Below, one piece after another: positions 44,701 to 56,003 of a stretch of DNA of 64,000 nucleotides (positions within the stretch are counted from its first letter, which is position 1; every line of letters starts with the position of its first letter). Under the pieces are notes generated by a model, which was not told the origin of the DNA, did no database searches, and was given only the letters and a program-made list of their open reading frames with translations. The DNA lies in assembly GCA_028554755.1 (NCBI GenBank), contig JAPTOF010000011.1, forward strand, positions 2,756,501 to 2,820,500. The letters run 5' to 3'. This stretch comes from Cordia subcordata. Lineage: Eukaryota; Streptophyta; Magnoliopsida; Boraginales; Cordiaceae. The position numbers were made by a program, and so were the translations under genes.

Positions 44701-46093
44701 AAGGTAGAGAAAATTTAGTTGCGGATCATCTTGCTCGTCTTGTTAATGAGTCTTCTAGTGATCCATCCCCTTTTCGTGATTCATTTCCCGATGAGCAGTT
44801 GTTTGCCGTCTCATCGCACACCTTGGTTTGCTCACATAGTTAACTATCTTGCCACAGGGCGATTTTCTTCCCATTGGGAAAAGAGAGAGAGAGATAGGTT
44901 GCTAGCACAAGTTAGACATTTCTTTTGGAGGATCTCTATCTTTTCAAAGTGTATGCGGATCAAATAATTTTCCGTTATGTGCCTGACGATAAGTTTGAGA
45001 GCGTGTTGAGTATATGTCACGATGAAGGGTGTAGAGGTCATTTTAGTGGGAAGAAGACTGCCACGAAGGTCTTACAATGTGGATTATTTTGGCCCACTCT
45101 CTTTAGGGATGCCCAAGAGTATTTCAAAAAGTTTTTTAGATGTCAACAATCTTGGTCAATCTCTAGGAGAAACATGATGCCTTTATCCCCTATTCTTCCT
45201 TGTGAATTGTTTGATGTTTGGGGTATAGATTTCATAAATGTATTTCCACCTTCCATTAGGCACTAATACATTTTAGTGGCTATTGATTATGTGTCCAAAT
45301 GGGTTGAGGCTATTCCCACATGCACTAATGACCATAGGGTAGTGGTTAAGTTCATTAAGGAGAACATTTTCTCTAGATTTAGAGTCCCTAAGGTCTTGAT
45401 TAGTGATAGGGGTTTGAATTTTTACCATAGGACTTTAAAGGCCTTGTTGACAAGATATTTGGTTACCCACAAGATAGCTACTCCTTATCACCCGCAAACT
45501 AGTGGACAAATAGATGTGTCTAATAGGGAGATCAAGCACATTTTAGAGAGAACAGTTAGGCCCGATAGAAGAGATTGATCTATAGGTTGAATAATGCTTT
45601 GTGGGCCTACTGTACCACCTTTAAGACTCCCATTGGTATGTCTCCGTATAGATTGGTTTATGGGAAAACGTGTCACTTTCCAGTAGAACTAGAGCATAGG
45701 GCTTGTTGGGCAATCAAGGCCTTAAATTTTGAGTTGGGAAGAGTGGTTGAGAAAAGGAAGCTAGACCTAGTGGAGTTGGAAGTGCTTAGATTTAAGGCGT
45801 ATGAGAACGCCAAGCTTTATAAGGATAGGATGAAGAGAATTCATGATAAACACATTATTAAGAAATCATTCTCTCCCTCAGATAAAGTTTGGTTGTTTAA
45901 CTCACGATTGAAACTCTTTCCAGGTAAGCTCAAGACAAGATGGGATGGTCCATATGAAGTGATGGTTGCCTACCCTTCCGGTGTAGTCAAGATCAAAGAC
46001 TTGAAGGATGACTGAGAGTTGACAACGAACGGGCAACGCCTGAAGCATGCATATGATCCGAGCATGGCTCGTGTGGAAGTTTTAATGCTTTAG
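44701..46093 (+). pseudogene. pol: Integrase of element L
   Basis: [15 protein letters not shown] starts the junction. The zinc-binding region reads ICHDEGCRGHFSGKKTATKV with YFKKFFRCQQ, where two of the expected cysteines are now Phe. The core has VWGIDFINVFPP (first Asp), VLISDRGLNFYHRTLKALLT (second Asp) and THKIATPYHPQTSGQIDVSN: the position 36 residues after the second Asp is Asp, where Glu is catalytic. The tail has [40 protein letters not shown] and [15 protein letters not shown], ending before the stop at 46091. A stop-and-shift near 45575 splits it. Confidence 0.88.
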
Positions 46094-46125
46094 GATCCCA
46101 TATATGGAGTTAAAGATGAGTTGGT

Positions 46126-46178
46126 GTTTGCCCAGCTGACGGCATGGTGGTTAGCACCACTAAGAGGCAACCTAGGTT
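46126..46178 (+). other. Conserved post-pol motif (element L)
   Basis: cagctgacggcatgg, ttagcaccactaa and gaggcaacctagg; counterpart of 14977-15026. Confidence 0.55.
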
Positions 46179-46528
46179 TAATTTTGCAATTTTGCACTTA
46201 TTTTATTTTCCTTCCTTTTATCTTTCTTGTACCCATACCAAAGTATTGAATCCCAATCCTTGTCAATTAAGATACACCATTGCTCATTATTGCACATGCC
46301 AATGCAAGCATGCATAGGCAATGCTACTAACCTTGCCTTCTTTGAGTGTTTTTGGATTGTGAGTTACAGGGTTAGTAGTATGGTGATTTATCATTGACAT
46401 GGAGGGCTTTCATGAAAACACAAGGTTGTGTCTATCATTTCTCCACTTGTTTCCCATGTTTCTACCTTATCCCCACCACCCTTACTTGCTTTGCAATGCC
46501 CAAGTGCTTGTTTATATCCTTTACTTCA

Positions 46529-46575
46529 TTTGCTTGAGGGCAACCAAAGTTTAGATTTGGGGGTATAGGAGTTTG
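46529..46575 (+). other. Internal hairpin plus purine tract (element L)
   Basis: tttgcttgagggcaaccaaa, the hairpin with one broken pair (g to c), then gtttagatttgggggtatag. Confidence 0.7.
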
Positions 46576-47474
46576 GTTTTCTTGTTATATGCTTTGTGTA
46601 GGGTAGATGTGCATTATGTGCTTAAAATGGTGAAAATTTTTCAATTTTGATGCATGTAGAGTCATTTATTTCTTTGTTGATCACTGTGTTGGCTATTATG
46701 ATTGACTATTGATTGGTGAATATGAGATGCATTGAGGGGAAATGAATAGAGTGGTTTGAAAGCTAAGTCTTGGAGGAGATGCCCTTCAAAGTTGTGGGAG
46801 TGAGGACCTTTAAGAATGATTCATATAGCCACCCCATGGCTTGGCAGGAAAGAGTGTTGGAAAGGGGTTGTTAATGTAAGTGTCCCTTCCTTGATTGGTT
46901 CTTTTTTATGTGCCAAAGCCTTTCTTTTTCTTTGTTTTTGTGTAAATGCAATGCAAAGCATGAAAAATCCAAAAAAATTGAAAAATGTAAAAAGGTGAAA
47001 AAAGATGAAAAAGGTGGAAAAAAAAAAGTAGAAGCAGAAAAAATGGAAAAGAGAAAAAGCCAAAGGCACCAAAAAGTTTTATGAATAAATGGATAAGTGA
47101 CACAATGTCAACTTAGCACATGCTATCATCTTTGTAGATACGTGAATAAGGCTTTTTATAACCCATTGTGTTTGTATATTCTCTCATCTTGTCTTTGAGG
47201 CTTGGTGTATGTTGGGAAGGCCATGTTAGTTGAGGGGCACGAAATATCAACATCCTGAGTGTGTGAGTTAGAATCCTAGGTTTGTGGTAGTTGGCAACTT
47301 GGGAAATTCCCACGAGGAACGAGACCCCTTACAAGAAGAGGGAGGATCCAAAGAGATTTAGGGATCTCTCCATAATAGGAATGCCCCCTCCATGCTTCTT
47401 AGACTAACTTTGATAATGAGTCAATTCTTTAGGCAATCCATTACATCGGCTTTAGAAATAAACTTAATGTTGGG

Positions 47475-47512
47475 CTTGCTTGGGGACAAGCAAGGAGAAG
47501 GTTTGGGGGTGT
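47475..47512 (+). other. Terminal hairpin plus polypurine tract (element L)
   Basis: cttgcttg-ggga-caagcaag, then gagaaggtttgggggtgt abutting the 3' LTR start tgatatg. Confidence 0.82.
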
Positions 47513-49329
47513 TGATATGTTGTGTTTTTGTGTGTATTTGAATTGTTATTTGTCTATATTTTGGAGGTGTATTTAGGTTAAATATTTGCATTAGTGTAGT
47601 ACTGGTGCTAGGTATAGGCTTAAGCATATACAACTGTACATAGTTGAGTTTAAAAGGTAAATGCTACATTAATGGCTTGTTTTGGATGTTATAGGTGCAA
47701 TTAAAGATTGTTTGAAGATCAACAAAGATAGAGATAGTTTGAGCAAGGATTGGAAGCATAATTAAGGATGAAAGGTGGAAGAAAATCAAGTTTGGAGGCT
47801 TCCAGACAAAGGTCAAGACAATTGGAAGCCAAACGGAGCAAAAACGAAGCCAAAAGAGAGCAAATAGGCACTACCACAACACTGGCTTCAAAGTACCCGT
47901 GCATCGGCTCACTATTCTGCAAAAAATAGAGAGCAAGTTTCTACTACCGGAATAGAGGCCTTTTGGTACCGGTGCTCCGATTAAGTGTTCCAGTAGTCGC
48001 AGAAATTAGCTATATAAGCCTACTTTTGGTCATTTTTAAAGGAGAATAAGAAATATTCTTCCACGCACATCTCCCAAACCCTAATTTCTCTTTTAGCAAC
48101 CTCCAACACACGCAGACTCACACACTTTTCACATAGTTTTAAGCTCATTTGGAGGGTTTTAAACACTTGGATTGAAATCTACTCAAGGATTTTGTACAAG
48201 AATCACTAGGATGGAAGGGGAGTTTTCTATTCTCTCTTTCATCCATATTTTATTATATTTGAGTAGATTTGTTTAGAGTGATGACACTTGTGTAATGGGT
48301 TGATTATATGCTTCTATAATATGGGATTTAATGGCTTAATGTCTATACATATGCTATGTTTTTCTTGTTTCAATGGCTATTACTCAATACATGTCTAGGT
48401 GTTTGACAATATGCCTATATCATGTATATGTGTTAATGTGTGGATCTTATGAAGCGGGTAATGCTTATATTCATGTCCATAAGAATGTTTGCATGCCTAG
48501 TAGTAAATATGACATCAATATTGCATGCATGTTGGTTCAAAATTGCTTTTAATGATGTAATCCGAGCATGACGATGTTTGGTGGTCAAATAGGTCCCTTT
48601 ATTCGCAAACACATTGACTTAGAACATGTATGAATGCGTTAATAGGTTAAATCCTGCTATTGTGACCCTAGAATGACGAAGCATAATTAAAGGCTAGTCT
48701 AAATCGAGTCTCCTTTGGCTTTAAATCCAGCCAATAGGTTTCCAAGTAGATTAAGTCGACTCTAGCGACATTAGGTCTTGGCTTTAAATCTAGCCAATGA
48801 TTTAGGTACTAGGGTAGGTTTGTTCTAGGTCACCTAGGAAGCTAGTTAGTCACTCTTAAGGCCCTAGGTCATAAGGAGCACACCGTAGCTCTAGGAGGCA
48901 GTGCCTAGGGACGGACCCACACCGAGTCCTAAGGAGAAATTAGAATATTAACTATGCAACCTAGTAAAAGAGCAATTGATGATTAAGCCATTCCATGTAA
49001 TCCCATAGTATTGGAGTCTAGGATCACCTATTGACAAGTAGATGTTACCCTAATCCTTTCCATTGGTTAGTTCTTTCTAGATAACTTGTCTTTAAACTTT
49101 CCATTCACATAGTGTAGTTTTATTTTCTTTAGATAGAGCTCCTGACCATCCAAAAACACCAAAAATAGTTAGTTTAAGTTTTCGTTTTGCCATTCTCCAG
49201 GACACACACATAGAATCCATCCCACAACATAGCCTCTCTGTGGTTCGACACCCGTTCTTGCACACACTACACTATATCAATCCGTGCGCTTGTGGGTCTT
49301 TAAAGCTTGCACTCAAGAGACGACTATCT
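47513..49329 (+). mobile_element. 3' LTR of element L
   Basis: Starts tgatatgttgtg after the purine tract and ends gacgactatct, where the terminal ca is altered. Lacks about 60 bp present in the 5' LTR near 39130-39195. CCTAGG block at 48862-48936; TATA box at 48011-48018; dyads near 47895 and 47969 are partly decayed. Confidence 0.83.
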
Positions 49330-49334
49330 TGCGC

Positions 49335-49470
49335 TATTTATAACTTCTATAGCATTGCTTTGGGGAAATAGGTAATTGGAAAAGCATTAGAGCTGACCTA
49401 CCGGTCAACCGGCAGAGGGAGGTAATCGATCGACAGAATGTGTTGCTCTCTAAACTACCCGATCGACCGG
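49335..49470 (-). promoter_or_regulatory. LTR core promoter of R/Q
   Basis: TATA box at 49335-49344 with two CCGGT-ACCGG-type dyads upstream. Element L inserted within about ten bases downstream of this TATA box. Confidence 0.55.
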
Positions 49471-49783
49471 GGCATTGCTCCTCAGTCAACCAGTTCAGCT
49501 TCTTTTCCTTCATTCTTCATTTTTTGGCCTCTGTTCGTCTCCTCACAACTTGTACATAGTCTATCTTCATTACCAAATGCCGTCCAAGCTCGGCTATGAC
49601 CCAAAACTCACCTTATTCATCAAAATTAAGCAATTAATGTAGTATTTGTCTCTTAAACTCAACTATGTGCAATTGTTTACGCTTTCGCCTAACTCTAGCA
49701 TAGGTACTATACTAGTTTGACTATATAAGCTCAAAACATCTCTAAAATATAAGCAAAATGCAATGCAAACACATACCAAATCA
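49335..49783 (-). mobile_element. Gypsy LTR Q, promoter part of LTR R
   Basis: Minus-oriented: starts (minus sense) TGATTTGGTATGTG at 49783, with dyads ccggtcaaccgg (49401-49412) and ccgatcgaccgg (49459-49470) and TATA box GTTATAAATA at 49335-49344. It lacks the 3' half of an LTR, which is exactly what R (36858-38222) supplies; element L sits between. Combined length about 1.8 kb. Confidence 0.7.
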
Positions 49784-50950
49784 AAGCAAATTAGGAGCCA
49801 CTAGGAAAGCTAATCCTTTAGGTTCCTCCTAGACACTATCAATTGTAGAGGTTTGTGCATTGTGTTCCCAGTCCACTCATGAGACTATAGCATGCCCTTT
49901 AGCTCAATAGTTCCTAGAATTCTTGTAGGAGCACGTTTCTGTTACACAAGGGTACTCATAAGAGTACAATCCTTACCTAAACACATATAATCCAGATTGA
50001 AGAGACAAACCAAAGTTCTCATGACATCAGTGCTAGTTTGAGTCACTATAGCCCCAAGCCCCATTTTAGTCAAAACCTCATCCTACTAATCCTCCAGGGT
50101 TCTATATTATGAATCAAGCTAGACTCCCTAGTACACCATAACATCAAGCACTTCCTGCACCCCCAGCCTTTGTACTCCTTACACAGTCGATACTTACTCC
50201 TCAATCCTTTAGTGATGATAAGTTTAACTTTGTACTCCTGATGTATTGGTCACAGTAGTAGATGATAAAGAGACAGTAACAGTAGCATGAGAACTATCAT
50301 GCTAGGGTAGATGCACTGTTAGAATAGCTTGCTAATCACTTATGCACTAAGGAACCAGGAAAATTGCCTTCACAACCAGAAGTCAATCTTAGAGGTTAAT
50401 CTTTTTCCTCTTCTGACTCTATCTATCCCTCTTAGTCCTAGACTAAGACCGTTACCATCCTAAGAAGTGGTAGGATAGTTGACAATAGCGTAAGAGTTGA
50501 GTGATATGTAGAGCCTGCAACCAAAGGTCTTTCTGAGCTTAGTCACCACCCAGTCGAGTCTAGGGAGAGTCTTATTGAGAGAAAGAAGCCCATTAGAGAG
50601 AAAGGTAAGAACAGTACCCACCCACATAGGGAGGGGAAGCAGCCTGTCATTGAGCCTCTAGAGTCTAGAGATATTGCTCCTAGAGTTCCATTCTCATATG
50701 CTTTAGAGAAGCCAACACCTAGTAAGGATACTAAGTTTTTCAAGATTTAGTGCACTTGAAAGATCTTAAAGTGAATGTCCTATCTATCTCATCTTACTCT
50801 AAGCTTTTCAAGGACCATTGCACTAGAAAGCATAACTTGTCTAGTATGCTGAAGAAAGTGGAACTCACAGAGAAAGTTAGTAGTATTTGTACATCGGGCC
50901 TTTCGGCCAAGCTTAGTGATATCAGAGCTTTCACCATTCCTTATTGCATT
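49784..50950 (+). pseudogene. gag: Gag C-terminal part of element I/J
   Basis: Begins mid-gag. Intact zinc knuckle CALCSQSTHETIAC at 49854-49895, then a decayed Pro/Gln linker, an acidic-basic stretch (about 50570-50700) and LKDLKVNVLSISSYSKLFKD (50756-50815), the conserved pre-protease segment. Stops are frequent. Same lineage as elements E, H and L. Whether it is the same copy as 36285-36858 is inferred from orientation and order. Confidence 0.75.
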
Positions 50951-52633
50951 TGAGAAACCCAAATTGATCATGCTTTATTAGACTTAGGGTCCAGTGTGAA
51001 CCTTATTTCATTTCCTATTTATTAACAGCTAAGTATAGGCCATCTATCACCCACGATGCCATACTTCAGCTAGCTGATAGATCTAGGCGTAGAGCTAAAA
51101 GTGTAGTTGAGGATGTTATGGTTTAGGTTGGTGAGTTTGTGTTCCCTATAGACTTCATAGTTTTAGACATGGATTCTGGTCACACTTCTAGGCAAGCTAC
51201 ACTTATTCTTTTATGTTGTTCCTTCTTTTCCATAATTGATGTAGTCATCCATTATAAATTAGGCTTGCTAGAAATTAAGTTTGGGAATTTGAAGTTCACC
51301 ATAAAGGTAGCAAAAGGCCATGAATAGAGCGAGTATAGATGGAGAAGTGGGGAAGATTGATTCATAATTGATGTGATTAACTCATATGTTGAGGAGACTT
51401 TGACTGATAGTGATGAGTTGAGAGAGCTTAAGGATATTTTAGATAGCTTTGACTCAGAGTCCTTTTGTGTAGTGATGTGTAGCTGCTACTTCTATAGTTA
51501 ATGATTATAGGCCTAAGCAGTCATTTGAGGTCAGTTATTCCATTTCCATTCCGAGTGATGTTCATGATGATAGTGGGGTAGATCCTCCTTTTGTTGAGCC
51601 AACCCCATCTTCAAACACCTTCTTAAGCATTTAAAGTATGCATTCCTAGGACTCAATGAGACTCTTCCTATCATTATACCTTCAATTTTGTCTAGTGAGT
51701 ATAAGGAGCATCTATTAAGTGTCCTTAGAGACCTTAGGAAGGCCATAGGGTGGAAAATTGAAGATTTGAGAGGCATAGATCTTTCATTTTGTATGCATAG
51801 AATTCACCTTGAGGATGGAGTAGTTCTTTCTAGATAGATTCAGAGAAGACTAAACCCACATTGTCTAAGGCCATAAGAAAAGAGGTCATTAAGTTGCTGG
51901 ATATAGGTATCATTTATCTGATTTCTAATAGTGAATGGGTCAGCCCAGTGCTACTAGTTCCTAAGAAGTCAGGGATCATGGTCGTTGAGAATGAGAGAAG
52001 AGAGCTTATTCCTACTCGTAAACCCACAGGTTGAAAAGTTTGCATTGATTATAGGAAGCTTAACTCCAAGACTAGAAAGGATCATTTCCCTTTGCCCTTC
52101 CTTGATCAAATTTTAGATAGAGTAGCTGGGCATAGCTACTATTGCTTTCAAGATGGGTATTCAGGTATAATGAGATCCCCATGTTTCTTGAGGACTACGA
52201 GAAGACCACTTTCTCCTGCCTTTACGGCATATTTGCTTATAGGAGAATGCTGTTCGGTCTTTGTAATGTGCTTGTTACATTTCAGAGATGTATACTGGCC
52301 ATTTTTAGTGACATGATTGAGAAGCATTTGGAGATTTTTATGGATGATTTTTTAATCTTTGGGGATAGCTTTGATGAGTGCCTTAAACACCTATCTTTAT
52401 TGCTGCACTGATGTGTTGAGATGAATTTGGTGCTTACATGGGAGAAATGCCATTTCATGGTTCAGAGAGGTATAGTCTTAGGTCGTGTAGTGTCTTCAAA
52501 TGGTATCAAGGTTGACCCCGTCAAGGTCGAGCTTATAGAGAAGTTGCCAATTTCTAGGAGTGTTAAAGACATTAGATCTTTCCTTGGCCATGTAGGATTC
52601 TATAGGAGATTCATTAAGGATTTTAGTCACATT
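50951..52633 (+). pseudogene. pol: Protease and RT of element I/J
   Basis: Protease loop region THVLLDLGSSVNLI-like at about 50960-51010 (HALLDLGSSVNL readable), FPIDFIVLDMDSGHTSRQAT at 51139. RT from about 51850 with EVIKLLDIGIIYLI, VVPKKSGIMVVENERRE-like text, DYRKLNSKTRKDHFPLPFLD, FMDD at 52337-52348 inside EIFMDDFLIFGDSFDECLKH, and VKDIRSFLGHVGFYRRFIKD. It breaks off at FSHI (52633), where element N starts. RNase H and integrase resume at 60309. Confidence 0.83.
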
Positions 52634-52668
52634 ACCCCAAACCTTCTCTTTGCTTGTGCCAAGAAAGA
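52634..52668 (-). other. Terminal purine tract and degenerate hairpin of element N
   Basis: + strand accccaaaccttctctttgc then ttgtgccaagaaag matches 13643-13677 of element E. The LTR that should adjoin it is missing; element J pol abuts instead. Confidence 0.6.
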
Positions 52669-52679
52669 CCGAACCTAAG

Positions 52680-52684
52680 TTTAT
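52680..52684. repeat. Target-site duplication of solo LTR M, left (tttat)
   Basis: tttat precedes the LTR start tgatatcg and repeats at 54777-54781. Confidence 0.85.
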
Positions 52685-53094
52685 TGATATCGCTAATTGA
52701 GCACAAGCCTAAATAGCCCGCAAGCACACGGGTCGTGTGTAGTACAGTGTGTGTGAGTGCGAGGTCGAATCGACGGGGAGGCCTAATGTGTATGGTGTTC
52801 TAAGCTAAGTGTGTCCTAAAGAGCTACTTGTTGGGGTCCTAACTACAATGTTTTTGGTGTTTTTGGTTTGAGGGGAGCTCGGGAAAAGTAAACCTAATCT
52901 AAGAACAAGGAAATAAAAAGGGAGCGCGTATGTGTGTGATGGGGGAATCAAGTGATCTAAGGGGATTCAAACGTTGGAAATGGGAGACTAAGGTGATTGC
53001 ATCTTGTTTATGGTGATTACTACGTCTTTCTAAGGTTACTTGATGGATTACACTAAGTGCTCTAATCTAGACCTATAATTAGCCTCCTAATTGG

Positions 53095-53330
53095 TACCCT
53101 AAGCCTTAGTACGGGTCCGTCCCTAGGTGGCGATGCCTAGTAGTACGGCGTGGTCTTTATGACTTAGGAATTAGGGCTAGCCAATAAGATTCTAGGTGAG
53201 TGTAGATCGATCTAACCTTAGCCCTTAGTCCTTTAATTAGTTCCCCAATCTAGCCCTAGGACTCGGTGCTAGTTTGTCCCTAAGCTTCGCCTCACTCAGA
53301 GCTACGGTATGGTCCTTATAAACCTAGGGT
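53095..53330 (-). repeat. Two tandem copies of the conserved CCTAGG block in LTR M
   Basis: 53100-53170 and 53258-53330 each contain the gtccctag, cctag, tacgg and tggtccttat series. Other LTRs have one copy. Spacing about 160 bp. Confidence 0.75.
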
Positions 53331-54153
53331 GTTAGGGTGGACTAACTAGCCTTCCTAAGTGAACTAAGGTCAACTAAACCTATTCGGACTCCTATTGGCT
53401 AGATTTAAAGCCAAAGGGGACTCGACCTAGGCTAGATACTAGTTGTGCACCATCGATCGCATCACAATTAGCAGAAATTGACATTAAAGTGCATGGCAAA
53501 CACATCTAGGGCATGGCATTTGAGAATACACCAGTATATTCTACTACTAAACACATAGACATGTTTAGATTACACCAATTTAAGCAATAGCACCCGACAT
53601 GCATGCAATAGAAGCTAGTTATGCTATTAAGTATGCTAACACACACATAGACATGTATATAGTCATACCCACTTCATGTCGTCACCAAAAAAACACATAG
53701 ACATGCTAGCATAATGATTTAGAAATGGTTAATAGCACAATAGACTTCAATATATATATGCTACATCATTGAGGCATTTCAACAAACACATAGACATGTA
53801 TGTAAAATAGCCTTTGAAGCCATAAGCATAAGGCATATATACATAAATCCATCAAGTTTCTGTTAATATAAAGTAGTAATCAATCCATAAATACAAGATA
53901 TAATCACCCTACATAGCTCTAATTAAACATAATTAGACTTAGGATAAAAGAGAGATACCCTTCTATCCATAGCCAAGCTTTACAAACCATGAGCTATGCC
54001 CCAAATCCTAGTGTTTAATCCTCTTAGATCCTTGATTCCAAGTGTTAAATGTGTTTAGAAGTGAGTGTGTGAGTTGATTTTTGGTGGATTTTAGGTTTAG
54101 GGAAATGGGTGTTTGATTTGGGTGTTGTTCTCCCAAAAAGGGCTGAAAAGTGG

Positions 54154-54206
54154 CTTAAATAGAGCTGTTAACGCGTCCAGCCGGGGGCCCAGCCGGTCGA
54201 CCGGCT
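54154..54206 (-). promoter_or_regulatory. LTR core promoter of M
   Basis: Perfect 16-bp palindrome at 54191-54206, GGCCC repeats beside it, TATA-like box at 54154-54162 in the minus sense. Confidence 0.55.
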
Positions 54207-54776
54207 TTGGGCCTAAGTCATCCGGCCAAAATTGGCCCAGGTTCTAATGCGGCCTAGACAGAGGCTAACCGATCTTGATAGTAAAATGGTCATATCTTGC
54301 TCGTTTTAGCTCTGATTTGCGCACAATTTTTTTCTATGGCTTTGTATCATTGTGGGGGATCTCCCAAGCCATATTTTTCACCGTAAAATGTATCCAAAAT
54401 TTGTCCATGTCCTTTTTAGGTTGCAAGATCCGAATTTGGCTCACGTTGCGCTCAGTTTCGCCTCAGTCGCTTCTTCTTTCTTCCGGCCATTTCCAAAAGC
54501 ACTTTTCTTCATTCCTTTGCATCCAAAACACCCTTGGATTTGTTCCACACTTCAATCACCCTCAATTAAGTTTTAATTATCTTCCCAAATCACACCTTAA
54601 ACAAGCAACAAACGTACATTAGTGTAGCATTTAAGTCCTAACTTCAACTATGAACGTGTAGACCCTAATATGCACAAATATGACCTAAATGCTATACTAA
54701 TACATTAAATGAAGCTCAAAGAACCTCAAAACAAGTATATACATGCAATACATAAACACACAAAACAAGCACATCA

Positions 54777-54781
54777 TTTAT
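54777..54781. repeat. Target-site duplication of solo LTR M, right (tttat)
   Basis: Identical to 52680-52684. Confidence 0.85.
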
Positions 54782-54855
54782 CTCTAAGATGTTAAAAAGG
54801 GTTGCCAAAGGTATTAACTTGCTATCTTGGTAAATTAAAGGAGTATGAAGGGGTC

Positions 54856-56003
54856 TGATGTGTTTGTGTTGTGTGAGTATATGTATTGCATTGCTATACT
54901 TTTTTTGAGGTGTTTTGAGCTGAGTAGAAGGCCTTAGTATAGTATTTATACTATATTTATGTTTATGAGAATGTAAGTTTTCATAGTTGAGCTTACATGG
55001 AAAATACTATACTAAGTGTTTATTTTGTATACTTAAGGTCAAGATTAGAGCAATGCTTGGAGCATGAATAACGATGATGATGGAATGATCAAGCTTGAAA
55101 AAGGGTTTCAAGGATGAAAAGAGTGAGGGAAATAAGTTTGAAGGCATGGGGGTGAGGTTCGGAGCAATCGGGAACGACCGGAGCAACTCGGCAAAACTTG
55201 AAGCTACAAAGTAGAAGGAACCGGTAGAGCCAGAGAATTCATGTTATAACCAATCACCCCCTCTTCTTTCATCAATCAACCAGTTGAGCCTTTCGACAAT
55301 GCTTACTGCATAGCTTTTTAAACTCATTTTTGGGCTATCCATTACATGAATCATAAACCCTTTCTCACACTCACCTCCCAAACCTTAATCCTAACACTTA
55401 CTCACCTCACACACACTCAATCGCATACCTTAATACTTGGAATCAAACATTTGGGGTTTATGGACTTTAGGTACTAAGGTAGGTTCAATCTAGGTCACTT
55501 AGGAATCTAATTAGTCAACCTTAAGACCCTTGGTCATAAGGACCACGCCGTGGCTCTAGGAGGCGCTGCCTAGAGACAGACCCACACCATGTCCTAGGGA
55601 TAAATTAGGAAACTAATTAGTAGCCTAGCCTAGAGCAATCCCCATAGTTAAGCCATCACCCAAATCCTATAGCATTTAAGAGAATCACCCATAAACAAGC
55701 AAAAGTCACCTTATCCCATTTCTTTTTTAGTTTCCTTCTAAGTTAGCTTCTTTCCCTCATCTTCCATTCTCATTTCCCTTTAGCGTAGTTCTATTTTCCT
55801 TTAGCTTGAGATTCCTTCAATCCTAAAAACCCAAAAAGATTGCTAGCTTAGGATTTTCTTTTAGGCACTTTCTAGGACACATGTCATAGAGTTCACTCTA
55901 CAATTTGCCTCCCCATGGATTCGACACCCGTACTCATACACACTACATTACATTGATCTGTGCACTTACGGGTCTTTAGGATTGTGCTCCCAAATAGACA
56001 TCA
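54856..56003 (+). mobile_element. Solo, internally shortened gypsy LTR P
   Basis: Starts tgatgtgtttgtg and ends aatagacatca in the post-pol segment of element N; flanks gggtc and aggtt match at three of five bases. Its start is similar to the start of LTR M read on the other strand. It carries one CCTAGG block (55525-55600) but lacks the tgtctatgt-rich middle, so about 900 bp appear deleted near 55450-55470. Confidence 0.75.

Larger units (their letters stand above)
46094..47512 (+). other. Post-pol non-coding segment of element L
   Basis: No credible frame. Contains the conserved post-pol motif (46126-46178), an internal hairpin/purine tract (46529-46575), a long A-rich tract (46960-47095) and the terminal hairpin with purine tract (47475-47512). 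Homologous to 13640-15061 in element E. Confidence 0.75.
38223..49329 (+). mobile_element. Full-length Athila-like gypsy element L
   Basis: An 11.1-kb + strand element: 5' LTR 38223-40104, PBS, leader, gag, pol, post-pol segment, purine tract, 3' LTR 47513-49329. It lies inside the LTR R/Q. Flanks ggcac (38218-38222) and tgcgc (49330-49334) agree at three of five bases, consistent with a decayed target duplication. Closest in protein sequence to element E, but older: LTRs differ more and gag-pol has many stops. Confidence 0.88.
52685..54776 (-). mobile_element. Solo gypsy LTR M
   Basis: 2092 bp, tgatatcg...gcacatca on the + strand, flanked by perfect tttat duplications with no PBS or purine tract attached, so it is a solo LTR left by recombination between LTRs. 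It contains the palindrome agccggtcgaccggct (54191-54206) upstream of a TATA-like CTATTTAAG (54154-54162), four cacatagacatg motifs (53550-53800), ggatttaaagcc-type dyads, and two tandem copies of the CCTAGG block. Confidence 0.88.
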
